NCBI RefSeq assembly: GCF_000092205.1
Contig: NC_014216.1
Location: 868,001 to 932,000, forward strand
DNA from: Desulfurivibrio alkaliphilus AHT 2
Lineage (GTDB): Bacteria; Desulfobacterota; Desulfobulbia; Desulfobulbales; Desulfurivibrionaceae
Reading direction: 5' to 3'
DNA length: 64,000 nt
A program made the position numbers and the translations under genes. Position 1 is the first letter of the stretch; every line of letters begins with the position of its first letter. This document shows positions 11,969-19,598 of the stretch, in pieces. The notes beneath the pieces were generated by a model. The model was not told where the DNA came from. It made no database searches and was given only the letters and a program-made list of their open reading frames with translations.

Positions 11969-13153
11969 ATGCCATATCGCTTGCTGCTGCCACTGCTTTT
12001 TGCCGTTTTTACCGCTCTGCTGGGAATCGGCATCATAGTGCCGGTGATGCCGGTGTTTGCCACCAGCCTGGGGGCCAGCGGCCTGGCCCTGGGGTTCATC
12101 ATCGCCTCTTTTTCCATTACCCGCGGGGTCTGTCAGCCGGTGGTGGGGATCCTTTCCGATCGCTGGGGGCGCAAAGGGTTCATGCTGGCCGGGCTGCTGG
12201 TCTTCGGCACCGTCGGTCTGCTGATCCCCCTGGCTACCTCGGTGGAGAACCTGGTACTGATCCGGGCCTTGCACGGGGTGGGCTCGGCGATGATCGTGCC
12301 GGTGGCCATGGCTTACGTTAGTGATCTGGCGCCCATGGGGGAAGAAGGACGCTACATGGGGTTGCTTAACTCCGCTATTTTTGCCGGGATCGGCAGCGGC
12401 CCGCTGCTGGGCGGTATCTTCACCGACCTCTGGGGCATGGCGGCGGCCTTTCATGCCATGGCCGCTTTAAGTTTTCTTGCCCTGGTGCTGGTCTTGCTGC
12501 AGGTGCCGGCCATGGCCGTTGACCCCGAACGGGCCGGCAACGGGGACGGGCTGTTCACCGCCATGGCTAAAATGCTGGCCAGCCGGCGCACCTCGGGTCT
12601 GCTGCTGGCCCGCCTGGCCACCATGATCATCATGGTCCCCACCATGGCCTTCCTGCCGCTGTTCATGACCCAGGCCTTTGCCGCCAGCGCGGTGCAGATC
12701 GGGGTGGTGATTTCGGTGCGCACCCTGATCAACGCGGTGCTGCAGGGGGTCGGGGGGCGCCTGGCCGACCGGCATGACAAGCCGACGCTGCTGCGGATCG
12801 GTTGTTTGCTTATGAGCGGGGTGATGATTCTGATTCCGTTAGCCGGCAACTTCTGGAGTCTGCTGCTGCTTTTCGTGGTCCTGGGGCTGGCGGAGGCCAT
12901 CATCTGGCCCACCCTGGGGGCGCTGGCCACCGAAGAAGGGCGCAAGTACGGCCAGGGCACCATGATGGGGGTCTACAACCTGGCCATGAGCGGTGGGGTA
13001 CTGACCGGCGCCCTGGCGGCGGGGATTGCCACCGACTGGTTGGGAATTAAATGGTCCTTTCCGCTCATCGGCATCGTCGTGCTGGGTCTGACCATGTTTG
13101 CCATCGGCACCATCGCCGCCCACCGGCAGCAGCCGGCTGTTGCCGGGAGTTAG
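11969..13153 (+). CDS. Major facilitator superfamily transporter
   Basis: 394 residues, about twelve hydrophobic helices. The first helix begins right after the start (LLLPLLFAVFTALLGIGIIV). Loop 2-3 has MFS motif A as GILSDRWGRKGF, and the second half has a related GGRLADRHDK. The profile fits the drug:proton antiporter (DHA1) type, but the substrate cannot be read from sequence. Inner membrane. The 160-bp stretch upstream, between this gene and the divergent mscS, shows no convincing promoter to me. It converges on the M50 protease gene. Confidence 0.85.
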   Translation: MPYRLLLPLLFAVFTALLGIGIIVPVMPVFATSLGASGLALGFIIASFSITRGVCQPVVGILSDRWGRKGFMLAGLLVFGTVGLLIPLATSVENLVLIRALHGVGSAMIVPVAMAYVSDLAPMGEEGRYMGLLNSAIFAGIGSGPLLGGIFTDLWGMAAAFHAMAALSFLALVLVLLQVPAMAVDPERAGNGDGLFTAMAKMLASRRTSGLLLARLATMIIMVPTMAFLPLFMTQAFAASAVQIGVVISVRTLINAVLQGVGGRLADRHDKPTLLRIGCLLMSGVMILIPLAGNFWSLLLLFVVLGLAEAIIWPTLGALATEEGRKYGQGTMMGVYNLAMSGGVLTGALAAGIATDWLGIKWSFPLIGIVVLGLTMFAIGTIAAHRQQPAVAGS

Positions 13154-13186
13154 CAGGGCCAAAAGTGGGCGGGTTCAGACGGCGGT

Positions 13187-13843
13187 TCAGATCCCCAAGA
13201 TGGCAAAGATCAGGCTGCGCAAAGCGAAAATCGGCGGGCCGATGATACTGCCCAGCATGCCGGTGGCCAACAGGGCCAGCAGGATGATGAAACCCACACT
13301 TTCCAGCCGGTTGTACTGCATGGCCAGCTCCGGGGGCAGCAGCCCGGAGACGATCCGGCTGCCGTCCAGCGGCGGGATCGGCAACAGGTTGAGCACCATC
13401 AGGATCAGGTTGATCAGCACCCCGGCCCCGCCCATGTAAATTAAAGGCAGGCCCAGTAGGGGGGTGGAGGGGTTGAGCATTAGGCCGACTTTCAGCACCA
13501 GCCCCCAGAGCAGGGCCATGCCCAGGTTGGCGGCTGGTCCTGCCACCGAAACCAAAATCATATCCCGCCGCGGGTCCCGCAGATTGCGCCAGTTGACCGG
13601 TACCGGCTTGGCCCAGCCAAAGATGAAGCCGCCCAGCATCAGCAGAATCCCCGGCACTAAAATGGTGCCCACCGGATCGATATGCTTGATGGGGTTCAAG
13701 CTCAATCGCCCCAGCATCTCGGCGGTGGGGTCGCCCAGCCTGCGGGCCATCCAGCCATGGGCCACCTCGTGCACAGTAATGGCAAAGAGCAGGGGCAGGG
13801 CCCAGACGGCAATTTTTTGGATCAGGGTAAGTTCGGCCATCAT
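13187..13843 (-). CDS. Membrane-embedded M50B (site-2 protease family) metalloprotease
   Basis: 218 residues. Zinc-binding HEVAHG (His25, Glu26, His29) lies in the first membrane helix, and the third ligand region reads NLLPIPPLDGSRI (about 168-180). This is the compact form of the S2P family without a PDZ domain, unlike RseP. Such proteins cut membrane-embedded substrates in the bilayer; the substrate here is unknown. The ribosome site AGGAG lies about 10 bp before the start. The gene follows the ParB-like gene by 15 bp and may share its transcript, although no functional link is known. Confidence 0.9.
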   Translation of the reverse strand: MMAELTLIQKIAVWALPLLFAITVHEVAHGWMARRLGDPTAEMLGRLSLNPIKHIDPVGTILVPGILLMLGGFIFGWAKPVPVNWRNLRDPRRDMILVSVAGPAANLGMALLWGLVLKVGLMLNPSTPLLGLPLIYMGGAGVLINLILMVLNLLPIPPLDGSRIVSGLLPPELAMQYNRLESVGFIILLALLATGMLGSIIGPPIFALRSLIFAILGI

Positions 13844-13858
13844 TTTGCTGCGGTTCTC

Positions 13859-14818
13859 CTAAAAATTATTTTCACTTGCCAGGGCGGCTTGGAGCCGGGG
13901 CAGGCACTGTTGTAAAATTTCCCGGTTTGCCAACGGGAGGGTAAGGGTTACCTGGTCATCTTCAAAAGAACGAGTGGGGGCAACACTCCAGCCGTCAGGC
14001 AACCGCAGGCGCGCCTGCCAGGTGTTGAACTCCTGCTCGGCGGCGGTCAGTTCCGGATAGCGGCAAGCCGTGAGGTGCCGCATCAGGGCTGCGGTTTGCT
14101 GGGGAGCGTTCATCTCCGGGTGATCAAGGATCTCGCGAATTTCCTCGCCGGCCAGAATTTGCCTTATAGACACCCGCCGGCGGCGGGAAAGTTCCCGACA
14201 GATCTCGGTCAGTTTCCGCTGGTTGCCGGCACTGAGTTGCAACAGCTCGATCAACTCAAAAATGGTCAGCCGTTCAGGCAGCGACATGGTCAGCATCTCC
14301 CGGGCCACCGGCTCCTGCAGCCGCCCCTGGTGCAGGGCCACGGCAAAGGGTTCCTCCAACTCCGCCAGCTCGGCCCAGCGCTTAAGCTGAAAAGGGGTCA
14401 TGGCCGGTCCCGACAAACGGGACAGCAGGGCGGGCAGTTGCTCTTCAGCCAACAGCTCGAGCACTTTGCGGCCGAACAGGGCCAGTTCCACAACGGTGGG
14501 AGCACGTTTGCAGGCAATCGCTTCATGGGCCAGCACCAGCAACTCATCATCGCCGATGGCCGGCGGCAAAACCAGGCAGGGCAGGGCGGTGCAGTTGAAC
14601 CGCCGCACCGCCAGCCAGGCCCGCCGCTGCCCGCTGAGCAACTGATAAACGTCTCCCCGCGGGTAAACAATGGGGGGGTGCAATAGACCCACCCGCTGAA
14701 TCGAAACCGCCAGCGCCTCATCGGGCTCTTCCACCGGGATGGGAGAAAACCGCCAGGAGAGGTCGGCGAAATCCAGTTGGGTGGCCAGCACCCGTTGTAT
14801 TTGTCCTTGCGCGATCAT
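13859..14818 (-). CDS. Orphan ParB/Spo0J-like nuclease-domain protein
   Basis: 319 residues from the ATG at 14818, chosen because the upstream extension to 14893 looks non-coding and an AAGAGC precedes this start. The ParB N-terminal fold is visible as VSIQRVGLLHPPIV and LLSGQRRAWLA (61-70). The middle part has helices that could be an HTH (around 120-190). No ParA ATPase gene is adjacent, so it is unlikely to be the chromosome-segregation ParB; it may be a specialised DNA-binding or CTP-switch regulator. A perfect 34-bp palindrome lies about 65 bp upstream and could be its binding site. Confidence 0.7.
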   Translation of the reverse strand: MIAQGQIQRVLATQLDFADLSWRFSPIPVEEPDEALAVSIQRVGLLHPPIVYPRGDVYQLLSGQRRAWLAVRRFNCTALPCLVLPPAIGDDELLVLAHEAIACKRAPTVVELALFGRKVLELLAEEQLPALLSRLSGPAMTPFQLKRWAELAELEEPFAVALHQGRLQEPVAREMLTMSLPERLTIFELIELLQLSAGNQRKLTEICRELSRRRRVSIRQILAGEEIREILDHPEMNAPQQTAALMRHLTACRYPELTAAEQEFNTWQARLRLPDGWSVAPTRSFEDDQVTLTLPLANREILQQCLPRLQAALASENNF

Positions 14819-14881
14819 AAAAGCTCTTGCTAATGTTGGCGGGCTGTTAAAGAGTACCGGGGAGCGACCGGAAAAGCAACA

Positions 14882-14915
14882 GTAAGCGATCACGGGGCAC
14901 CCCGTGATCGCTTAC
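14882..14915. repeat. Perfect palindrome between divergent genes
   Basis: Sixteen-base arms beginning GTAAGCGATCACGGGG (14882-14897) match perfectly across a two-base centre (arm two 14900-14915). It lies between the ParB-like gene (minus) and the RibD_C gene (plus), where a terminator makes little sense, so an operator or protein-binding site is likelier. Confidence 0.7.
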
Positions 14916-14975
14916 CCGGTGGCCCCAATGATCACTCATAAGCAACAGGATGAAACAGAGGAGCACAGTGTGGTG

Positions 14976-15614
14976 ATGCGGGTAAGCCTGATAGCGGCCA
15001 TGACCTTGTGCGGGCGAATCAGCCCGGCCACCATGGGCAGCCGGCAGGATCGCCGTTTCCTGGAGGAAAGCCGGCAGGCCACCGACGCCAGCCTGCTGGG
15101 GGCCGGCACCCTGCGCGAGGGGGATGCCGAAATGCGCGGCCCGGGAGGCATTTTACCGGAAAACCGGATCCGGGCCATCATCAGCGCCTCCGGCCGCTTG
15201 CCGCTGGAGCAACGGAAAATCTTTCAAATCGGCCCCCGGCCCCTGATCTTTACCGCCGCTGAGCGGGCCAAATCACTGGCTGACCAGGCCGGCCAACGGG
15301 CCGAGGTCATTGCCCTGCCGGCCAAAGACGGCTTTCTGGATCTGGCGGCGGCCTGCCGCAAGCTGGCCCGGCGCGGGGTCAAAGAACTGCTGCTGGAAGG
15401 TGGCGGCACCCTGAACTTTCACGCCCTGCGGCAGAGGATAGTGGATGAACTGCTGGTTACCATCGCCCCCAAGCTTTCCGGCCACCGGGCCGCCATCTCC
15501 CTTGCGGACGGCGCCGAACCCCTGGGCGATCCCTTTCTGGATCTGCAATTGCTATCCTGCCACCCCACCTTAAACGGTGAACTGTTCTGCCGCTACCGAG
15601 TCAACAAAAACTGA
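14976..15614 (+). CDS. RibD C-terminal-type reductase (pyrimidine reductase / dihydrofolate reductase fold)
   Basis: About 212 residues. The region MRVSLIAAMTLCGRISP, then LLGAGTLREGD and ELLLEGGGTLNF, is the RibD_C fold. In RibD this domain reduces the ribosylamino-pyrimidine of riboflavin synthesis with NADPH. No deaminase domain is fused, so this is a stand-alone version whose substrate could differ. The ribosome site GAGGAG at 14958-14963 would also serve GTG codons at 14970 and 14973, so the true start may be two codons earlier. The next gene, a PP-loop ATPase, begins 71 bp later in the same direction. Confidence 0.8.
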   Translation: MRVSLIAAMTLCGRISPATMGSRQDRRFLEESRQATDASLLGAGTLREGDAEMRGPGGILPENRIRAIISASGRLPLEQRKIFQIGPRPLIFTAAERAKSLADQAGQRAEVIALPAKDGFLDLAAACRKLARRGVKELLLEGGGTLNFHALRQRIVDELLVTIAPKLSGHRAAISLADGAEPLGDPFLDLQLLSCHPTLNGELFCRYRVNKN

Positions 15615-15685
15615 ACAAGCTTGGCAGGGTGATCGGCTAAAGCAAGGTGGGCCGGAAAAATCAAAAAAATAAGGAGAACCGACCA

Positions 15686-16429
15686 ATGTCCAAACAGGAG
15701 CTTGCCATCCTTTTTTCCGGCGGTACCGATTCCCTGGCGGTTTATGCCCTGGCCGCCCTGGGTCGGCATCCGGAGCTGCCCCGGCCGGTGAAGATCCACC
15801 TGCTGCACATGCTCAACGGCATGAGCCGGTTCCATGATTTCCCTCGCCAGCGCTTTGCGGCGGCCCAGGAAATTCTGGCCACAAAAAGCATGCAGCCGGA
15901 AAAGATGCCGGCGGCGGAAATGGTGGAGCTGGATTCGGGCCGCCTCTTTCAAGGCCTGTGGCTAGACCGCTACGAAGAGTTGATGCCGCGCTACAACGGC
16001 AAAAACCTGGTCTGCGTGGCCTGCAAGGTGGCCATGCACACCAAGGCAATTCTCTACTGCACCGAAAATCTGGTACCGGTCCTGGCCGCCGGTTATGCCA
16101 AGCGGCAAGACTACTACCCGGAACAGACCCCGGTGTTCATGGAAAAAATCGCTGCTCTCTCGGACCATTTCGGCATTCGCACCATCTTCCCGGTCTTTGA
16201 GGATTTCGACCACGAGCAGATCACCCGCCACGTGCTGGAAGATTTCGGCCTGCCCTCCACCGGCGGCGGCGAGCGCAAGTGCCTGTTCTGCCAGACCCTG
16301 ACCACCGCCACGGAAAAGGAGATCGGCGCTTATCTCGACGAGATGATCCCCCGGGCCGGGGAATATATCGAACACAAACTGCATGGCCGGATACGGGAAG
16401 CGGCCGGCGTTTTCCCACCAGGCCGGTAA
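15686..16429 (+). CDS. PP-loop superfamily ATPase with two CxxC pairs
   Basis: 247 residues from the ATG at 15686, preceded by AAGGAG at 15671-15676. The ATP pyrophosphatase loop SGGTDS is at residues 11-16. Two CxxC pairs (Cys110/Cys113 in LVCVACK and Cys199/Cys202 in RKCLFCQ) could bind zinc or an iron-sulfur cluster, as in tRNA-thiolating or deazapurine enzymes of this superfamily. Such enzymes activate a carbonyl by adenylation and then add sulfur or nitrogen. I cannot assign it to QueC, TtcA, ThiI or MnmA with confidence. Cytoplasmic. Confidence 0.75.
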   Translation: MSKQELAILFSGGTDSLAVYALAALGRHPELPRPVKIHLLHMLNGMSRFHDFPRQRFAAAQEILATKSMQPEKMPAAEMVELDSGRLFQGLWLDRYEELMPRYNGKNLVCVACKVAMHTKAILYCTENLVPVLAAGYAKRQDYYPEQTPVFMEKIAALSDHFGIRTIFPVFEDFDHEQITRHVLEDFGLPSTGGGERKCLFCQTLTTATEKEIGAYLDEMIPRAGEYIEHKLHGRIREAAGVFPPGR

Positions 16430-16525
16430 ACCGTGAAGATTGGCCGCTTCGAGTCGCCGTTGTGGCTTTGCCGAAGGTTTGCCCTGCGTTAAACCGGCAG
16501 GTAATTATTTTTGAGGGAATGGTTG

Positions 16526-17230
16526 ATGAGCGTCAACGCCGAGCAGATTCAGTTGGAGGAGTCCTGGAAGAACCTGCTGCTGGAGGAATTCGCCCAGCCC
16601 TACATGCAGCAACTGCGGGAGTTTCTGCTGCAAGAGAAGAGGGCCGGCAAGGTGATCTACCCGCCCGGCGGCGAGATGTTCAACGCCCTTAACCTCACCC
16701 ACTTTGCCGACGTCAAGGTGGTGATCCTGGGTCAGGACCCTTACCATGGCCCGGGCCAGGCCCACGGCCTTTGTTTTTCGGTACGCCCCGGCACTGCGGT
16801 ACCGCCCTCGCTGCTCAACATTTACAAGGAACTGCAAAGCGATGTCGGCTTTTCTCCCCCCAACCACGGCTATTTGCAAAGCTGGACCCGGCAGGGCGTG
16901 CTGCTGCTCAACGCCACCCTCAGCGTCGAGCGGGGCAAGGCCGGCTCCCACCAGGGCAAGGGCTGGGAAAGATTCACCGACCGCATTGTCGCCCTGCTCA
17001 ACGAACAGGGCGAACACTTGGTCTTTCTGCTCTGGGGCAGTTACGCCCAGAAAAAGGGGGCCATCATCGACACCCGGCGCCACTTGGTGCTGCGGGCCCC
17101 GCACCCCTCACCGCTGTCGGCCAACCGGGGCTTTTTCGGCTGCCGCCATTTTTCCAAGGCCAACCAATACCTGACCGCCAACGGCAAAACCCCCATCAAC
17201 TGGCAGATCCCCGCCGAGGCAAGTCTTTGA
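16526..17230 (+). CDS. ung: Uracil-DNA glycosylase, family 1
   Basis: 234 residues from the ATG at 16526 with GAGGGA just upstream. The water-activating motif GQDPYHG is at 69-75 (catalytic Asp71), uracil-binding and minor-groove segments follow ([18 protein letters not shown]), and the DNA-intercalation motif [17 protein letters not shown] lies near the end. All family-1 residues are in place. It removes uracil from DNA to start base-excision repair. Apparently a single gene. Confidence 0.97.
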   Translation: MSVNAEQIQLEESWKNLLLEEFAQPYMQQLREFLLQEKRAGKVIYPPGGEMFNALNLTHFADVKVVILGQDPYHGPGQAHGLCFSVRPGTAVPPSLLNIYKELQSDVGFSPPNHGYLQSWTRQGVLLLNATLSVERGKAGSHQGKGWERFTDRIVALLNEQGEHLVFLLWGSYAQKKGAIIDTRRHLVLRAPHPSPLSANRGFFGCRHFSKANQYLTANGKTPINWQIPAEASL

Positions 17231-17284
17231 ACGGTTTCTTCAAGGTCGGTTGTGTTGTCAATTTTGATGGCATCCGTAACATGT

Positions 17285-17327
17285 TTGAAATTGTCCACGA
17301 TGTGGGTTACTATAGCTATAGATACCC
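17285..17327 (+). promoter_or_regulatory. Promoter with palindromic operator of the toxin-antitoxin operon
   Basis: TTGAAA (17285-17290), a 17-bp spacer and TACTAT (17308-17313) form a strong sigma-70 promoter. A 24-bp near-palindrome (17304-17327) with the perfect core CTATAGCTATAG sits on the -10 element. This is the expected place for autorepression by an RHH antitoxin. AAGGAGG at 17333-17339 is the ribosome site. Confidence 0.75.
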
Positions 17328-17346
17328 ACATTAAGGAGGGTGTGTC

Positions 17347-17580
17347 ATGAGAACAATTCAGATGACCTTGGATGATAATCTTGTTAAGGCGGTCGACCGT
17401 GTTTCAAAGGAACTCCACACAAGTAGGTCCGCCTTTACCAGGAAGGCCCTGCAGGATGCTCTGGCCCGTTATAAAAACGAACAACTGGAGCTGAAACATC
17501 GTCGTGGTTACGAACAAAATCCGGTTGCCGACGACGAGTTTTCGGTTTGGGAAGACGAGCAGGCATGGGGTGATGAATGA
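17347..17580 (+). CDS. Ribbon-helix-helix antitoxin (CopG/MazE-like)
   Basis: 77 residues. The N-terminal RHH fold is visible: strand IQMTLDD, helix NLVKAVDRVSKEL, turn HTSRSAF and helix TRKALQDALARY. An acidic disordered tail (DDEFSVWEDEQAWGDE) would bind and block the toxin. The RHH dimer should bind the palindrome at 17304-17327 and repress the operon. The last four bases overlap the toxin start (ATGA), giving the usual coupled translation. Confidence 0.88.
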   Translation: MRTIQMTLDDNLVKAVDRVSKELHTSRSAFTRKALQDALARYKNEQLELKHRRGYEQNPVADDEFSVWEDEQAWGDE

Positions 17581-17891
17581 AGCGAGGGGAAATACGCTGG
17601 TATAAATTCGCGGCACCGGATAAAAAACGGCCCGTCCTCATCCTGACCCGTGACAGCGTGTTGGAGTACCTGGGTGAGGTTACCATCGCGCCTATCACAA
17701 CCACCGTGCGCGATATTCCATCGGAAGTGTTTCTTTCGGCGGTCAACGATGGTGTGCCCAGGGATTGTGCCCTTAATTGTGACCACTTGCAGACCGTCTC
17801 AAAGGGGAAAATCGGCCCACTGGTCACATCTCTCCCCCGGAACAAGATGTTAGAGGTCGGACGAGCAATCCGCTTTGCACTCGATATTTGA
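17577..17891 (+). CDS. mazF: MazF/PemK-family endoribonuclease toxin
   Basis: 104 residues. It opens with KRGEIRWYKF and KKRPVLILTRDSVLEYL, then VTIAPITTTVRDIPSEV, and the catalytic-site serine/threonine region CDHLQTVSKGKIG: the full MazF/PemK signature. Such toxins cut mRNA at short sequence motifs to stall growth when the antitoxin decays. The module is less GC-rich than its flanks and abuts a decayed cobT remnant, which suggests it arrived by horizontal transfer. Confidence 0.92.
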   Translation: MKRGEIRWYKFAAPDKKRPVLILTRDSVLEYLGEVTIAPITTTVRDIPSEVFLSAVNDGVPRDCALNCDHLQTVSKGKIGPLVTSLPRNKMLEVGRAIRFALDI

Positions 17892-17897
17892 TGTTGG

Positions 17898-18062
17898 CTA
17901 ACCTTGGCTCACCCCGGCCTCGCCGAAGGTGGCCATCTCGTGCATGATTTTCAGGCCGGCCTCCACCAGGCCCATGGCCAAGGCGGCAGCGCTGGAGATA
18001 AAGCCATCCACCACCGGCACCCGGCTTCTGGCCGCCTCCAGAATTTCCCCGCAGAGGGCCGC
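17898..18062 (-). pseudogene. cobT: Remnant of cobT (nicotinate-nucleotide-dimethylbenzimidazole phosphoribosyltransferase)
   Basis: About 55 codons ending in TAG at 17898. The translation joins two separate CobT segments. ALCGEILEAARSRVPVVDGF with SSAAALA matches the region before the active-site loop, and MGLVEAGLKIMHEMATF with GEAGVS matches the extreme C-terminus. The roughly 80 residues normally between them are gone, apparently by deletion between two similar Ala-Ala-Leu-Ala coding stretches. The N-terminal 200 or more residues are also missing. Intact CobT is about 350 residues, so this cannot work. It lies between the mazF stop and the GGDEF-EAL gene. Confidence 0.7.
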
Positions 18063-18091
18063 CGAGGGGAATGTTTTTTTAGGCCGATTCG

Positions 18092-19540
18092 CTACCCACA
18101 AACCGCAGCTTGTGGGAGACGGACGCCGACCTGCAGCAGTTGTTCAAAGTCCGCTTCCGGAAGCGGCTTGCTGAAGAAATAGCCCTGAAACCCGTGGCAC
18201 CCATGACGGCGCAGGAAGTCCGATTGGCCTTCGGTCTCCACCCCCTCTGCGACAACTTCCAGTCCCAGGGCCTGGCCCATGGCAATAATTGCTCTGGTGA
18301 TGGCGGTGTCCTGTGGGGTGGTTTCCAGGTCACCGATAAAAGAGCGGTCGATCTTGAGTTGGTCCAGCGGCAAATGTTTCAGCTTGGCCAGCGAAGAGTG
18401 ACCGGTACCGAAATCGTCCATCGCAAAACCGATACCGTCTTCCCGCAGGGCGCACATTTTGGCGATGGTGTCGTCAATGTCTGACAGCACCAGGCTCTCG
18501 GTTAGCTCCAGCTTGAGCCGGTGGGGCTCAAGACTGGAATCGGCGACAATGGTCCGAACCTCATCGACAAATGTTTGCTGCTGGAACTGGCGGGCGCTTA
18601 CATTGACGGCCAGTTGCCAGTCGGCACCGATATACCGGCGCCAGCGGGTGGCGGCGGCGCAGGCCTGTTGCAGGACCCGGCGTCCGATGCTCAGGATCAG
18701 CCCGTTGGTCTCAGCCAAGGGAATGAAATGCCCCGGTGCGATCAAACCCTGTCGGGGGTGGTGCCAGCGAACCAGGGCCTCGGCGCCGACGATGTGGCCG
18801 TTGCCGTCGGTTTGCGGCTGGTAATGCAAGACCAGTTCATCCTGGTGTAAAGCCTGGCGTAAATCCTGAAGCATGGCCTCGCTTTCTTCAAGAGCGATCT
18901 GTATGGCCGGGTCGAAAAAGCGGATATTACCCGGCCCGGCCTCCTTGGCATGACACATGGCGGTATCAGCGTAGCGCAGCAGGTCAACGGCACTCTCCTC
19001 CTGGCCGCGGAACAACACCACACCAAAACCAGCGCTCAAATGGAAATCCCGGTCCATTTCGTATTCGGAGCCGCAGATGGGGGCGGTGATCGTCCGGCGA
19101 ATCTTTTCCGCCAAACGGCCCGCCCTGGTTACGGCCAGTTCAGCATTGTCGGACAGATTGAGAAACAGGACGGCGAACTCATCACCCCCCCGGCGGGCAA
19201 TGGTGTCGCAGGCGCGAACCACGGTGCGCAAGCGGGCGGCGACAATTTGCAACAGTTGGTCACCTACCCGGCTGCCCCATAGATCATTGATACCTTTGAA
19301 CCGATCCAGGTCCAGCAACAACATGGCACAGTAACAGCCGCTACGGGCCGAAACGGCACCGGCCTGCTCCAGACGGTCATAGAACAGGTGACGATTAGCC
19401 AGTCCGGTCAGGCGGTCGTAAAATGTCAGCCGGTGGATTTCCGCCTCCAGCGTTGCCAGCTTATCTGGCGAACAACAACCGGAATCCGCGGTTGGCGTGG
19501 CCGGCGAAGCCTGATTGACAATATGATGGGAACTGTTCAC
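18092..19540 (-). CDS. GGDEF-EAL protein (c-di-GMP cyclase/phosphodiesterase)
   Basis: 482 residues, soluble. A short N-terminal segment precedes a GGDEF domain (about 38-215) with intact RRGGDEF (GGDEF 118-122). No clear RxxD inhibitory site was seen. An EAL domain (about 225-470) has EALVRW (254-259), ELTESLV, DDFGTGHSSL and AEGVE motifs, all complete. It could therefore both make and break c-di-GMP; which activity dominates is not predictable. No sensor domain is attached. Its start is about 58 bp from the stop of the heme-sensor kinase gene upstream. Confidence 0.92.
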   Translation of the reverse strand: MNSSHHIVNQASPATPTADSGCCSPDKLATLEAEIHRLTFYDRLTGLANRHLFYDRLEQAGAVSARSGCYCAMLLLDLDRFKGINDLWGSRVGDQLLQIVAARLRTVVRACDTIARRGGDEFAVLFLNLSDNAELAVTRAGRLAEKIRRTITAPICGSEYEMDRDFHLSAGFGVVLFRGQEESAVDLLRYADTAMCHAKEAGPGNIRFFDPAIQIALEESEAMLQDLRQALHQDELVLHYQPQTDGNGHIVGAEALVRWHHPRQGLIAPGHFIPLAETNGLILSIGRRVLQQACAAATRWRRYIGADWQLAVNVSARQFQQQTFVDEVRTIVADSSLEPHRLKLELTESLVLSDIDDTIAKMCALREDGIGFAMDDFGTGHSSLAKLKHLPLDQLKIDRSFIGDLETTPQDTAITRAIIAMGQALGLEVVAEGVETEGQSDFLRRHGCHGFQGYFFSKPLPEADFEQLLQVGVRLPQAAVCG

Positions 19541-19598
19541 GTAGCACCTCCAATGCCGGGAATTATAAACTGCCGGAATACGTTTACTTGCGTTGTGG

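Noticed and set aside
14819-14893. N-terminal extension of the ParB-like protein
   Set aside because: It would run through the perfect palindrome, and its residues look non-coding; a ribosome-site-like AAGAGC precedes the ATG at 14818.
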